64,000 bases of DNA, taken from assembly GCA_030280995.1 (NCBI GenBank), contig JASXTE010000002.1:38189183-38253182 (forward strand), in the 5' to 3' direction. The notes beneath the pieces were generated by a model. It saw only the letters and a list, made by a program, of their open reading frames with translations, had not been told where the DNA came from and did not search any database. This DNA is from Hemileia vastatrix. Lineage: Eukaryota > Basidiomycota > Pucciniomycetes > Pucciniales > Zaghouaniaceae. Both the position numbers and the translations under genes were made by a program. Positions within the stretch are counted from its first letter, which is position 1; each line of letters starts with the position of its first letter. Shown one piece after another: positions 1 to 12,700 of the stretch.

Positions 1-2
1 GT

Positions 3-1418
3 AAATTATCAATTGAAGATGGATATATATATTACAGAAAAAAGTTAAGTAATGTTATAGTAATACCACCTTCTATGAAAGAGTTAATGTTGAGTACTTG
101 TCATGATGACATCTTAGCTGGTCATTTTGACTTTAACAAAACATTAACCAGAGTTAAAAATACAGCCTGGTGGATAAACATGAAAGAAGATGTACAAAAA
201 TACATTGAAACATGTGACTCTTGTCAGAAATCTAAAAGATTAACTGGTAAGAGAGCTGGGTTGTTACAACAAATAGAGCAGCCAAAAGCTCCATGGGAAA
301 TTATAAACATACATTTTGTAACTGGCTTGCCATTAGCAGGAAAAGAAAGTTTCAATTCTTGCTGGGTAATTGTGGATAGATTAACAAAAATGTGTAAGTT
401 TATCCCTACCCATAAAGAGGTATCTGCAAAAGACTTGGCATTATTATGGTGGACTCAGATGATGAATACTGCTGGGTTCCCCAAAGCCATAATCTCTGAC
501 AGAGATCCTAAATTTACTTCAGAGTTCTGGACATCTTTGATGGAAGTATCAGGTTGTAAATTGAAATTGTCTACAGCACACCATCCACAAACTGATGGGC
601 TTGCTGAGAGAATGATACAAACTCTGGAAGAAATGATCAGAAGATATTGTGCCTTTGAATTAGAAGACAAAGACAATGAGAAATTCACACATGACTGGGT
701 AAAATTAATTCCTGGTCTTGAATTTTCTTATAACAGCACAACTCATTCTGTAACAGAGAAGAAACCATTTGAAATCTGACTGGGATGCGTACCAAATACC
801 CCAGTAAATCATTTAAATAAATTACCAAGGTTGGATATACACCCTGGTACTAAATCCTCTATTCATATGCAACAAATGTGTAGAAAGCATGCAGAAGAAT
901 GTATACAAAAAGCATTTGAATATGAAAATAAAAGGTGGGACAAATCTCATAAAGAATTTGAATTCAAAAAGGGAGATGAAGTCCTCATATCAACACTACA
1001 TTTTAACTTACAAGGTAATGTTAAATTAAAGGATCCTTTTGTAGGACCTTTTGTAGTAAGTAAAATGGTTGGGAATAATGCAGTGGAAGTCATATTATAT
1101 GCTCCATATGATAGGAAACATCCAGTTTTCCCTATCTCATTATTGAAAACTTACCATGCAAATGATCATGACTTATTTCCAAAAAGAAGGGGAAGGCCTA
1201 AAAAGCAACCTGAAGAAATTGTGGAAAAAGCAGAGATTTAAAAAATTCTCAAGAAAAGAATCCTTACTAAAGAAAAAGGAACTGAGTATTTACTAAGATT
1301 TAAAGGGAAATCAAATGAATTTGATAAATGGATACCTGAAAAAGAAATTTCTAATTTATCCACCCTTCTTAAAAATTTAAACAGAAATAAATTTCTGTTC
1401 AACCAGATGAGGGGTTAA
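3..1418 (+). pseudogene. Ty3/gypsy chromovirus pol, C-terminal part (integrase and chromodomain)
   Basis: The frame is open from the left edge, so the 5' part of pol lies outside the window. Seen in order: an HHCC zinc-binding module (CHDDILAGH, then CDSCQ), the integrase core with ISDRDPKF (second Asp) and TDGLAERMIQ (Glu), the C-terminal barrel, and a chromodomain ending in EYLLRFKGKSNEFDKWIPE at about 1233-1370. Chromodomain-bearing integrases define chromoviruses, which tend to integrate into heterochromatin. The frame is broken by TGA at 777-779 and TAA at 1239-1241, but the protein continues in the same frame after each. The first catalytic Asp, normally in an (S/N)MDF context, is His here (INIHFVTGLP, codon 312-314), so this integrase should be inactive even without the stops. 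About 150 bp after the last stop comes a purine-rich GGGTGGGCGAG and then an LTR, the expected order for a 3' end. Confidence 0.9.
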
Positions 1419-1569
1419 AAAACCAGTACTCATAATATTTTATTATTTTTTATTTCTTTAAAGTATAATCTTTAATGCTACAGAATTAATCTGAATACCT
1501 GAAAATTACAAATAAACAAATAAAATGTATATCTTATCATTTTTTTATTGTTTTTTTTGGGTGGGCGAG

Positions 1570-3069
1570 TGTCAGCCTGTATATCCCCAGGACTGAGTAA
1601 AAAGTGCTTATAAGTTATTTTAAACACATGAACTATACATGGGAACAATAAATGAGAGTACACAAACAGTATACATAAGTAAAATTATGATAATACACAA
1701 AAAAATGCCATTATAACACCTTATATACACGCATATATCCACCTTTTATAGGTCTTATGCACTTAATATTAAGTTGGAATATGTTAGGGTAATCTTAAGA
1801 ACCTTAAGTATAAGGCTACATAATTTTTAAGTACACTTAAAGCTGTTATATTCATTGTTTTACGCAAAAAACAAGAAATGCGCTTTATTTCATATAAAAG
1901 TTGACTATATGCGCTATAAAATTGAGAATATCAAAAATGCGCTTTGACAGATCAATTAGGCTCATTTAGGACTATTGATTTGGCTATTTAAACGCATAAA
2001 AATAACACTTTTCAAAATTGGTGTTTTTTATGCCAGAAATGGCTTCTGTGTACTGGCTACATACTGCCTACTTTTTTCCCATGTGAATAGCTTCATTTTT
2101 AGCAAAGCTAGCTTTTTCACACTATAATTACCACACATTCTACGCCCACTGTGGGGAAACACACTTAAATAGGCGACAGGCGCTTATTTAGTGTCCTAGC
2201 TTAATTAATAGTGCATTGACCTTGTTTATATGCACTGATTTGTTTAATAACCTCACTCTTGGCACCTTATTTCATCACCACGCTTAAATACGCCTGATTT
2301 TAGTGAAGGATTTACCCGTGAAAGTGCCTTCCAAAGACTGCATGTAGTTACCCCACATCTCACGCTCTTTTTTAAGTTTTTGGGTGGTTTCCCAGTCAAT
2401 TTTGGTTATTTTTGGATGGGAATTTCACGTAGTATAATGTCAGGATTAGCCCCTCAATTTCTACTGTAGATCCCCCTTATTATTAAGCTATAATTAACCT
2501 CAAAAAGTCTCCTTTAGCCTTTTATATCATTGTTTTCCACGCATATACTCTCTTTTTGTCTTTTCTTTAATTTTGATGGATCTCCCTTATTATTAATAGG
2601 ATTTTAGTGGTTGTTGCTTGTCTAATTATGTTATGGGTCACTAGGGGCGTTGATGGAGAGGTCTATAACTTGTTTGAGGCGTCATTAACATTGTATTGGA
2701 TGGTACATCAAGGTGTTTATTTAGGAAATTAGCGTGTATAAAAGGAGGAGGTTTTGGGTCTTGTTTTCTGCATTCTTTATCATTTACAATTTACCAATAT
2801 AACCAAATAAATTACAATACATATCAATTAGTACTTTTATAAGACTTTTGAATAGTATCTGAATTATAAAATCTATTTTTCTACCAACTAAAAAGATTGT
2901 AAGCCATATATAAGACTAGTGAGAATTAAATTACTGAGACCTTTAAATTTGATTATATTTTATTACTCATTGGATTTATACTAAAGTATTCATATAGGAC
3001 CATTTAAATCTTCTAGACAACTGACCATTCAAGCTAGTTCACGTCCTTGTACTTGACCTTAGCCTGACA
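1570..3069 (+). repeat. 1.5 kb LTR (family L1) between a pol end and a gag start
   Basis: It begins TGTCAGCCTGTATATCCCC and ends AGCCTGACA, giving TG...CA ends with short inverted termini. A second copy of the same length lies at 18307-19806 and aligns over its whole length. A TATAAAAGGAGGAGG box near 2735-2750 is shared by both copies and may be the promoter. Flanking 5-mers (GCGAG left, AAAAC right) do not match, so unlike the second copy this is not a simple solo LTR. It follows pol on its left and precedes gag on its right, so it can be read as a 3' LTR, a 5' LTR, or the shared LTR of a head-to-tail pair. Confidence 0.85.
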
Positions 3070-4870
3070 AAACCCCTCATTGTCCATACCAAGGAGGAAG
3101 AAGAAAGAAGAACAGCCACATCCAAATTTTTTCAAAAATATGGTAAGGCCCTTCACTGAATCTCAAGTTCCTATTATTTTAACTAAGTCAGTTCCTTCAG
3201 GCAACTCTGGGATGGGAGATGACAATTTGAAACCAGTAGAAGCTGGCTCTAGCAGACTAGATAATCAATTTTTTACTCATTTAAATACTCCTTTAGTTTT
3301 AATTGCTACCTCAATGATAAATCCAGATATGGCTATTTTAGATAAATTAATTGATCATGATGCATATGAGACTCTTGAGAATTACTCTTTCTCTATCCTG
3401 AGAGATTTCCCCGATTTAGCAACTATTGATGACCAATATTTGAGACACATTATCACCAAAAAAAATTAGATAATGAACAACCTACAATTAACACAAAAAT
3501 TTAATAGATTTTTAACTGAGAATGGTCATTAGGCATTGAAAAGTGAATTGAATAGGGTTTCTGATGAATTGTTTATGTACAAGGTAAATTATGAAAATGG
3601 TAATAAGAAATTTGCTTTGTGGCAAATTATTAAAAATCATCTGTCCAAATTTCAAGAGACTGTTTCTATCTGTTGCCAAGGACTGGAAGATCATATATCA
3701 AGCTTGAAAAAACTAAATTATCACTATTCATCTTTAAAGCATAAGAACCAATTATCTTTTTCTACCATCAATGAGACATTAACTAGTATTCCAATGATAA
3801 AAACTAGGTTAACCAACATTGAAGAACAATTGAACTCATTATTATATGACCAAAAATACTATGAAACTCCTCTTAAAGAACCTATTGCACAGGATACAAC
3901 GAATGTACCTGCAACAAGCTCCTCTAAAGAATAATTAGTACAAGAGAAACCTGTAGATATTTCTGAGGTTTCATCAAAAATTGATGATGCACCCTGTTCA
4001 TCTACAAATGGGTTAAATAATGAGATTACTTCTCAATTACAAAAATTGCAGCTTCTTCTTACACATAAACAGGTAAGCCAAAAGTAAATTACTTCAAATC
4101 AGAGAAATTTGCCTTAACTTGACCAATATCAAACATTTGATGGTGACTCTTCCTCTGATTGGCAGAAACTCATATGCAGAATTGATAATCTTAAAAATTC
4201 TTATAAACTACCAGATAAAGAGATTGTGTCTAAATTAATTTCTTTGTTTTCTTATGTTTCCCTGATGTGGTATGAATCTTTATTTTGTATAATAATGATT
4301 ATTCTTGGAAGGATTGGAAAAAATTAATTAAAGCACAATTTGATGGTTCAAGTTTAGATTAGCCCAACAAAGGCAGTATGAGGAATATAGATATAGCTGA
4401 TCCTCTACAGAAAAACCTATTCAGTTCCTTATGAAAATAGTGAAAATCATGAGAGAAATGGATCCAAAAATTGATTGTGAATTATGGAAAGACAGGATCT
4501 TGTATAAATTGCCAATGTCTTTGAGAGACTTAATGGTTGCTAGAACTGAATTCTCAAGGAACTTTCTTATTTTATTAATCATTGTAATGAAGTCCTTTTG
4601 AATAACAGGTATGAATCTGGGAAGTTCATCCCTAGACCTTCATTCAAGAAACCCTCCAATTACAAACAAAAAAATTCCAGAAAAATTTGGTAAACCTTCT
4701 GCCCCTGTTGCACCTAAAAATATGCAAAAAAAACTTGCTTTAGATGCAGCAAGCCTAGGCAGAAAGGCCATGTTTTTGAAAAGAAAATTAACCTTGTTGA
4801 ACAAACAGAGGAGCCTGCAGATGACACAGTTGCACATAATCACCACGGAAAATCTGGGGGTGAACTTCTA
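3070..4870 (+). pseudogene. Ty3/gypsy gag relic
   Basis: Gag-like coding sequence directly follows the LTR. The first stretch (to 3469) has its first ATG near 3140. After stops a second stretch (3536-3934) is rich in polar and coiled-coil-like residues. Around 4120-4260 the capsid-type phrase FDGDSSSDWQKLICRIDNLK followed by LPDKEIVSKL is recognisable. At 4736-4785 a CCHC zinc knuckle survives only partly (CFRCSKPRQKGH): the two first Cys remain, but the His and last Cys positions are altered. There are many stops and frameshifts. Protease and polymerase do not follow, so the element is truncated at about 4870. No TGG-type primer binding site is visible after the LTR. Confidence 0.7.
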
Positions 4871-5429
4871 GCAATCCCCTCTCTTTGAACTCCAGAGTGT
4901 CTCTTAATATTCCAGGGTTATTCTCACTTTATAACAATATACAAAATTGTATTGGAAGTAAATTTATTCTCAGATTGATTATAGACAGAATATCAACTGA
5001 TTCCAAATTATGCACAAGTTGATCCTCCAGAACTTGATTTTGGTCCTCTGTTGAGCAAAAATTGAGCACAAATTGATCTAACCTAAGCTTATGCATATAT
5101 AATAATTCAGGATACTTGCTCTATTAAATTTGATAATAAAATAAAATATTGATGAATTTATATAAAAAATAATTATTATGTATGATATTAAATTATAAAT
5201 TTAGGCATCATAGGAGGGCACTTAATAGAACTTAATTATACTATGTGACACCTTAATACTGTATCACACAGTTTGAAACATTTAAAACAAAATGTGTTAT
5301 GATGGGAAATGAAATTTCTTGGACAGACACTTTCAAAATTAATACTGACCATAATACACAAATATGAAAACTTATCATCTATCCAATAAAAGATTTTCCT
5401 TCTGATAAATGGATTTTTCTCAGTTACTC
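4871..5429. other. AT-rich sequence without recognisable genes
   Basis: No ORF, domain or repeat that I recognise. It separates the truncated gag relic from the satellite array. Confidence 0.5.
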
Positions 5430-6420
5430 CCTGTTAAATAGTGTCCTTGTGAGGTTTGTCTGACCTTCAGGGGGATAATTTGGCCACATCAAATTACTTC
5501 TATTTCCATGATTGACCAAAATATCATCCTCATTTCCATTTGAAGAGTTGATCTCATCTGACTGTGGCTGATCAAAGGGGTCCACCACAAGTTTAGCCAA
5601 AATTTTGGTGAACACTTTTTTGATGGATAGTGACTAACTGGTGCTTTCTGAAATTGTCCACCTGAAGTTAGGCTAAAATTCAGGAGGATAAATTTATTAT
5701 GAATACCAAATTAACTGAAGAATACTTTTGCCCTAGCTACTCTGCATCATAAAAGTGTCCAACTGAGGTTTAGCCATAATTCAGGTAGACACTTTTTGAA
5801 AGGCACAGTCTGATGGGTTTAATATCTATATATGGCAATAAGTATGAGTTTTTTACCAACATGGAGCTAGAATTAATTTAATATGGCCAAAGTTTCCACC
5901 TAAAGTTTGGCCAAAATACAGGTGGAAATTTTTATGAGGATTACTTTATGAAATGAAGAAGACTTTCAATTACTTTCCATCATAAAATTTTCAAACTTAA
6001 GTTTATCAAAAATTGTGGTGACACTTTTTCCAGATCCAGTCATATGGGATCAACTCTCTATATGGCAATGAGAATCAATTTTTAGTAAATCATGGCATTA
6101 GAAGTAATTTGATATGGACAAACTTTCCACCTGATTTTTGGCCAAAAATAAGTTGGAAATTTTTATGAGGAATACTAGATTAACTAAAGAAGACTTGCAC
6201 CCTACTAATTTCCATCATAAAAGTGTCCACCAGAAAAATCCTCAAACTTGTGGTTGACACCTTTGGCCTGGTCCAGCCATATGGGATCAATTCTGCATAT
6301 GGAAATGAGGATGTAATTTGGTCAATCATGGTACTGGAAGTAATATGATATTGACAAAGTGTCCAACTAAATATTGGAAAAAAATCAGTTGAAAACTTCA
6401 TTTAGTTTTTCAAAAAATCA
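5430..6420. repeat. Degenerate, short-period left part of the satellite array
   Basis: Diverged inverted repeats of the GTCCA...GGCCAAA...TGGAC type recur every roughly 90-170 bp (near 5441, 5577, 5650, 5750, 5885, 5985, 6117, 6212 and 6350). They alternate between a type related to the strong hairpin of the main array and a second, weaker one (GTCCACCTGAAGTT type). The ~380 bp AT-rich spacer of the main units is missing here, so units are about 230 bp. The hairpins have many mismatches, which suggests an older array edge. Confidence 0.75.
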
Positions 6421-6779
6421 AATTAAGTACAATTTTATTCCTGATGGTGCCCATTTTATCCAACACCTCTTCTGAGCCTTGAAAGTAGGCATTTAGCTTG
6501 AATTTTTAATTTCATATAAAATCCCTTTCATTCAACCTATTTCTTTTAATCCCTTTTTTTTCTTTAAGATATCAATTAATTTTATGTAAAAAAAATCATT
6601 TTCATAATTTTTTACCTGTATTTAATAAAATTATTAAAGGTTTAACATCACCCTGTAAGCATTTGGCACATGTTTTTTTGCTATACTAATAAAAATAATA
6701 ATATACTGGTGACAAAAATTTGATCAAATGATAAAATATTAATAAAACAGAAAGATCAAATACAAGTGTATATGTTTTA

Positions 6780-9700
6780 AAAAAATACCAGTTGCACTGA
6801 AGAAGAGCTGCACCCTAGATACTCACCATCAAAAAAGTGTCCATCACAAGTTCGGCTAAACTTGTGCTGGACACTTTTGGTCAGGTGCAGTCATATGAGA
6901 TCAATTCTCTCTATGGCAATGAAAAAAATTATTTGATAAAAAACTTCACTAGTAGTTTTATATAGCCAAATTTTCTACCTAGAGTTCCATCAAACCACAG
7001 GTGCACAATTTTTTGTCTTTAAAAAAAAGTAAATTTAGTACAATTTATCCCTGATGGCTCTCATTTGCTTCAACACCTCTATTGGCCTTTGATAGTAGGA
7101 ATATTACTTGGATTTTTTTTTCATATTTGATCCCTTTAACTTAATTTTTTATTCCTCATATTACTTTTGGATATCAATTAATAAATTTTAAAATAAATTA
7201 TTTTCATATTTTTATACATTTATTTAATAATATTATAAATGGCGTAACATCACCTGGTATGCATTTGGCACATGAGTTTTTTCTATACTTATAAAATTAA
7301 TAATATAATGGTGACCAAAAATTAATCAAATGATATTTATGAGTGAGGCACAAAGATAAAATACCAGTAGACATGTTTGTAAGAAATACTAGATGAACTG
7401 AAGAAAAATTCTACCCTAGCTACTCTCCATCATAAAAGTGTCCAGCACAAGTTTGGCCGAACTTGTGCTGGACACTTTTGGTCAGGTGCAGTAAGATGGG
7501 AACAATTCTCTCTATGGAAATGAAAATAAATTTTTGAAAAAAAAATACACTAGAAGTATTTTGATATGGCAAAATTGTCATCCTGAAGCTTTGGTAAAGC
7601 TCAAGTGGATTTTTTTTTATTTTTACAAAAAAGAAAATTTAGTGCAAGTTTAGCCCTGATTGTGCTAATTTGATTCAACATCTCTTTTTTCTGTTTATGG
7701 CAGGAATTTAACTTAGATTTTAATTTTCATCCTTGATTTATTTTATTTTACCTTATTCCTCTCATATTGCTTTTAGATAGAAGTTTATTTTTTGTAAAGT
7801 AAATCATTTTCATATTTTTTTACCTTTTTTTAATAATATTATAAAAGGTGTAACATCACCCAGTATTCATTTGGCACACAAGTTTTTTCTATACTGATAA
7901 TATTAATAATATAATGGTGACAAAAAATTAATCAATTGATAAATATGAGTGAGGCACAAAGATTGAATAACAGTGGACATGTTTATAAGAAATTCCAGAT
8001 GATTTAAAATGACTTGCACCCTGGCTACTCTCTATGATAAAAGTGTCCAGCACAAGTTTGGCCAAACTTGTGCTGGACACTTTTGGTCGCATGCTGTCAG
8101 ATGCAATCAATTCTTTTTATGGAAATGAGACTGAATGATAACTCCATCATTGCACTGAAAGTAGTTTTATATGGACAAATTGTCCCCCTGAAGTTTTTCC
8201 AAACTTAAGGTAGACAAATTTTTACTTTGGTAAAAAGTAAATTTAATCCATGTTAATCTATGATGGTGCCCATTTTTTCTGAAGCCTCTCCTGGCTCATG
8301 ATAGCAGAAATTATACATAATATATTTATTTCATTTTTTATCTCTTTAATTTTAATTTTACCCTTTTATTAATCCTTTAGCTTTTAAATATGTATTTTAT
8401 TTTGGTAAAACTGATAATTTTCACATTTTTTTACGTTTATTATATAATATTATTAAAGTTGTAAAATCACCCAGTGTACATTCAATACACATGTTTTTGC
8501 TATACTAAAAAAATTAATAATATAATGGTGACTAAAAAATAATCAAATAATAAATATGGATGACACAGAAAGATCAAATACCCATAGACAATTTTCAAAG
8601 GAATACAAGATTAACTGAAGAAGACTTGCACCCTAGCTACTCTCCATCATAAAAGTGTCCAGAAGAAGTTCAGCTGAGCTTGTGCTGGACACTTTTGGTT
8701 GCAGGTAGTCAGATGGGATAAATTTACTCAATAGAAGTTAAAATGAATTTTTGCTTAATCATTGCACAAGAAGTAGTTTTATACTGCTATACTATCCTCC
8801 TGATTTTTTGGAAAACCTCAGGTGGACAGTTTTATTAATTTTAAAAAAATGAAAATATATTCAAAATCTAGAACTGGTGGTGCAAATTTGGTCTGAAAAC
8901 TCAAATTATCTTTGATGGCAGAAATTTTATTTGAATGTTTAATTTTCATATTTAATCACTTTTATTTTAATTTTTTATTCTTCTTTTTGCTTTCAAATAT
9001 CAATTTATTTATTGTAAAACTAATACTTTTCATTTTTTTTACTTTTATTTAATAAGATTATTAAAGATGTAGCATCTCCCAGTATGCATTTGGCTTACAA
9101 GTTTTTTCAATACTAATAACATTAATAGTATAATGGTGAAAAAAAATGAATCAAATGATAAATATGAATGACACAGAAAGATCATATACAAGTGGATTTG
9201 TTTATAAGGAATACCTGATGAGCTGAAGAAGACCTGCACCCTAGATACTCACCATTATAAAATTGTCCAGCATAAGTTCAGCCGAACTTGTGCTGGACAC
9301 TTTTGGTTGCATGCAGTCAGATTGGATAAATTTACTTTATGTAGATGAAAATGATATTTTGCTCATTAATTGCACAATAAGTAGTTTGATATTGCCAAAA
9401 TGTCCTCCTGATGATTTTTCAAAACTCATCAGGACACTTTCTTTGGTTTAACAAAAAAGAAAATATAGTCCAAGTTTAGCCCTGGTGGTGCACATTTGAT
9501 CTAACACCTCTACTTGTTATTGATAGTTGGAATTTTCTTTAGATTTATTTTTCTTATTTTATCCCTTTTATTTTACTTTTTTATTGCTCATATTGCTTTG
9601 GATATCAATTTTTAATTTTTAAAATAAATAATTTTCATACTCTTATACCTTTATTTAATAATATATGATTAAAGGTGGAACACCACCTGGTATGCATTTT

Positions 9701-12700
9701 TCATACAAGTTATTACTATAGTAATAACATTAATAATATTATGATGACAAAAAATTAATCAAATGTTAAATTTAAATGACACAAAAAGATCAAATACCAG
9801 TGGAAATGTTTATAAGAAATCCCTTTTGAGTTTAAGAAGATTTGCTGTATGCCTACTCTCAATTATAAAAGTGTCCAGCACATGTTCGGCCAAACTTGTG
9901 CTGGACACTTTTGGTTGCATGAAGTCATATGAGATAAATTCTCTCTATGGCAATGAAAATGATATTTCACTCAATTATTGAAGTAAAGAATGTTTAATAT
10001 TGTAAAATTGTCCCCTGGAAGTCTGTCCAAACCTCAGGTCAAAATTTGTTAGCTATACATAAAAGTAAGTTTAGACCAAGTCTTGACCTTGGGGTCCCCA
10101 ACTGTCCCAACACCACTTCTGGCTCTTGATAGTAAAAATTTTACTTGTATTTTTTATTTCATATTTGATCCCATTTATTTTTATTTTACTTTTCTAATAC
10201 TCTTTTTAATTTTAAATATCAATTTATTTTTTTAAAAACTAAACATATTCATATTTTTTTAACTTTATATAATAATATTATTAAAGGTGTAACATCAACA
10301 ATTTTGCATTTGGCATGCAGGTTTTTGCTATACTAGAAAAATTAATAATATATATGGTGACAATAAATTAATTATAAGATAAATATGAATGACAAAAAAA
10401 GATAAAAAACAAATGGAAATGTGAAAAACAAAAAAATGATGTACTGAGGAACACTTTCACCCTAGCTACTCTCCATCATAAAAGTGTCCAGCACAAGTTC
10501 GGCCAAACTTGTGCTGGACACTTTTGTTCAGGTGCAGTCAGATGGGATCAATTCACTCTGTGGAAATTAAATTTAAAAAAATTCTAAATAATTACATTAG
10601 AAGTAGTTTGGTATGGCTGAATTATCCACCTTAAGTTCTTCCAAACTTCAGGTGAAAAATTTTTTATCTTTAAAAAAAAGTAAATTTTGTCAAATTTAGC
10701 CCTGATGGCTCCCATTTGTTTCAACACCTCTACTGGCTCTTGAAGGCAGGAATTTTCCTTGAATTTTTCTTTTTCATCTTTGATCTCTTTTACTTTACTT
10801 TTTTATCACACATGTTACATTTGGATATTAATTTATAATTTTGGAAAAAAAATCATTTTCATATTTTTTTAACATATTTTAATAATCTTATAAAAGTTGT
10901 AAAATAACATGGCATGCATTTGGCACACAAGTTTTTTCTATACTAATAAAATTAATAATATTCTAATGACCAAATATTAATCAGATAATATAATATGAAT
11001 AACACAGAAAGATCAAATAGCAGTTGGCATTTTTTAAAAAAATAACAGTTGCACTGAAGAATACCTGTACCCTAGCTACTCTTCATCATAAAAGTGTCCA
11101 GCACAAGTTTGGCCAAACTTGTGCTGGACACTTTTGGTCAGGTTCAGTCATATGAGATCAATTCTCTCTATGGCAATGAAAAAAATTATTTGATAAGAAA
11201 CTTCACTAGATTTAGTTTGATATAGCTGATTTTTCCACCTAGATTTCATCCAAGCCACAGGTACACAATTTTTATCTTTAAAAAAAATTAAATTTAGTTC
11301 AATTTATCCCTGATGGCTCTCATTCGCTTCAAAATCTCTACTGGCCTTTTATATTAGGAATAATACTTCGATTTCTTTTTTCATATTTGATCCCTTTAAC
11401 TTAATTTTTTATTCCTCATATTGCTTTTGGATATCAATTAATAAATTTTAAAATAATTTATTTTTATATTTTTATACATTTATTTAATAATATTATAAAT
11501 GGCGTAACATCACCTGGTATGCATTTGGCACATGAGTTTTTTCTATACTTATAAAATTAATAATATAATGGTGACCAAAAATTAATCAAATGATATTTAT
11601 GAGTGAGGCACAAAGATAAAATACCAGTAGACATGTTTGTAAGAAATATCAGATGAACTGATGAAAAATTCTGCCCCAGCCACTCTCCATCATAGAAGTG
11701 TCCAGCACAAGTTTGTCCAAACTTGTGCTGGACACTTTTGGTCATGTGCAGTCAGATGGGATCAATTCTCTGTATGGCAACAAAAAAATTTTTTTATTAA
11801 ATTTCACTAGAAGTAGTTTGGTTTAGCTGAATCATCCACCTGCTTTTCTACCCAATATCAGGTGTATAATTTTTTATCTTTAAAGAAAAAGTCACTTAGT
11901 ACAATTAAGCCCTGATGGCTCCCATTTTCTTTATCACCTCTACTGGCTCTTGATAGCTGGAATTTTACTAGTATTTTTTTTCATCTTTGAACTCTTTCAC
12001 TTTTATTTTACTCTTTTATTCCTCTTTTTACTTTTAAATTTCTATTTAATTTTTGTAAAACTAATCATTTCCATATTTACTTACATCTATTTTAAAAAAT
12101 TATTGAAGGTATAACCTCACTTGGTATGCATTTGGCACACAAGTTTTTGCTATACTAATAACATTAATAATATATTGGTGATAAAATATTAATCGGATGA
12201 TAAATATGAATGATAAAGACTGATCAAATACCAGTAGAAATTTTTATGAGAAATACAAGATGAAGGAACTGAAGAAAAATTCCACCCAAGCTACTCTCCA
12301 TCATAAAAGTGTCCAGCACAAGTTTGGCTGAACTTGTGCTGGACACTTTTGGTCATGTGCAGTCAGATGGGATCAATTCTCTCTATGGCAACAAAAAAAC
12401 ATTTTTTTATCAAACTTCACTACAAGTAGTTTTGCTTAGCTGAATCATCCACCTGTAATTCTTCCCGACCTCAGGTGTATAATTTTTTATCTTTAAAAAA
12501 AAGGTCACTTATTACAATTTAGCCCTGATGGCTCCCATTTGTTTCAACACTTCTACTGGCACTTGGGAGCAAGAATTTTACTAGTATTTTGTTTTTCATA
12601 ATTGATCTCTTTGAGATTAATTTTACTTTTTTATTTCTCTATTTTTTTAAATATCTATTTAAATTATTGTAAAGCTAATCATTTTCATATTTTTTTTACT

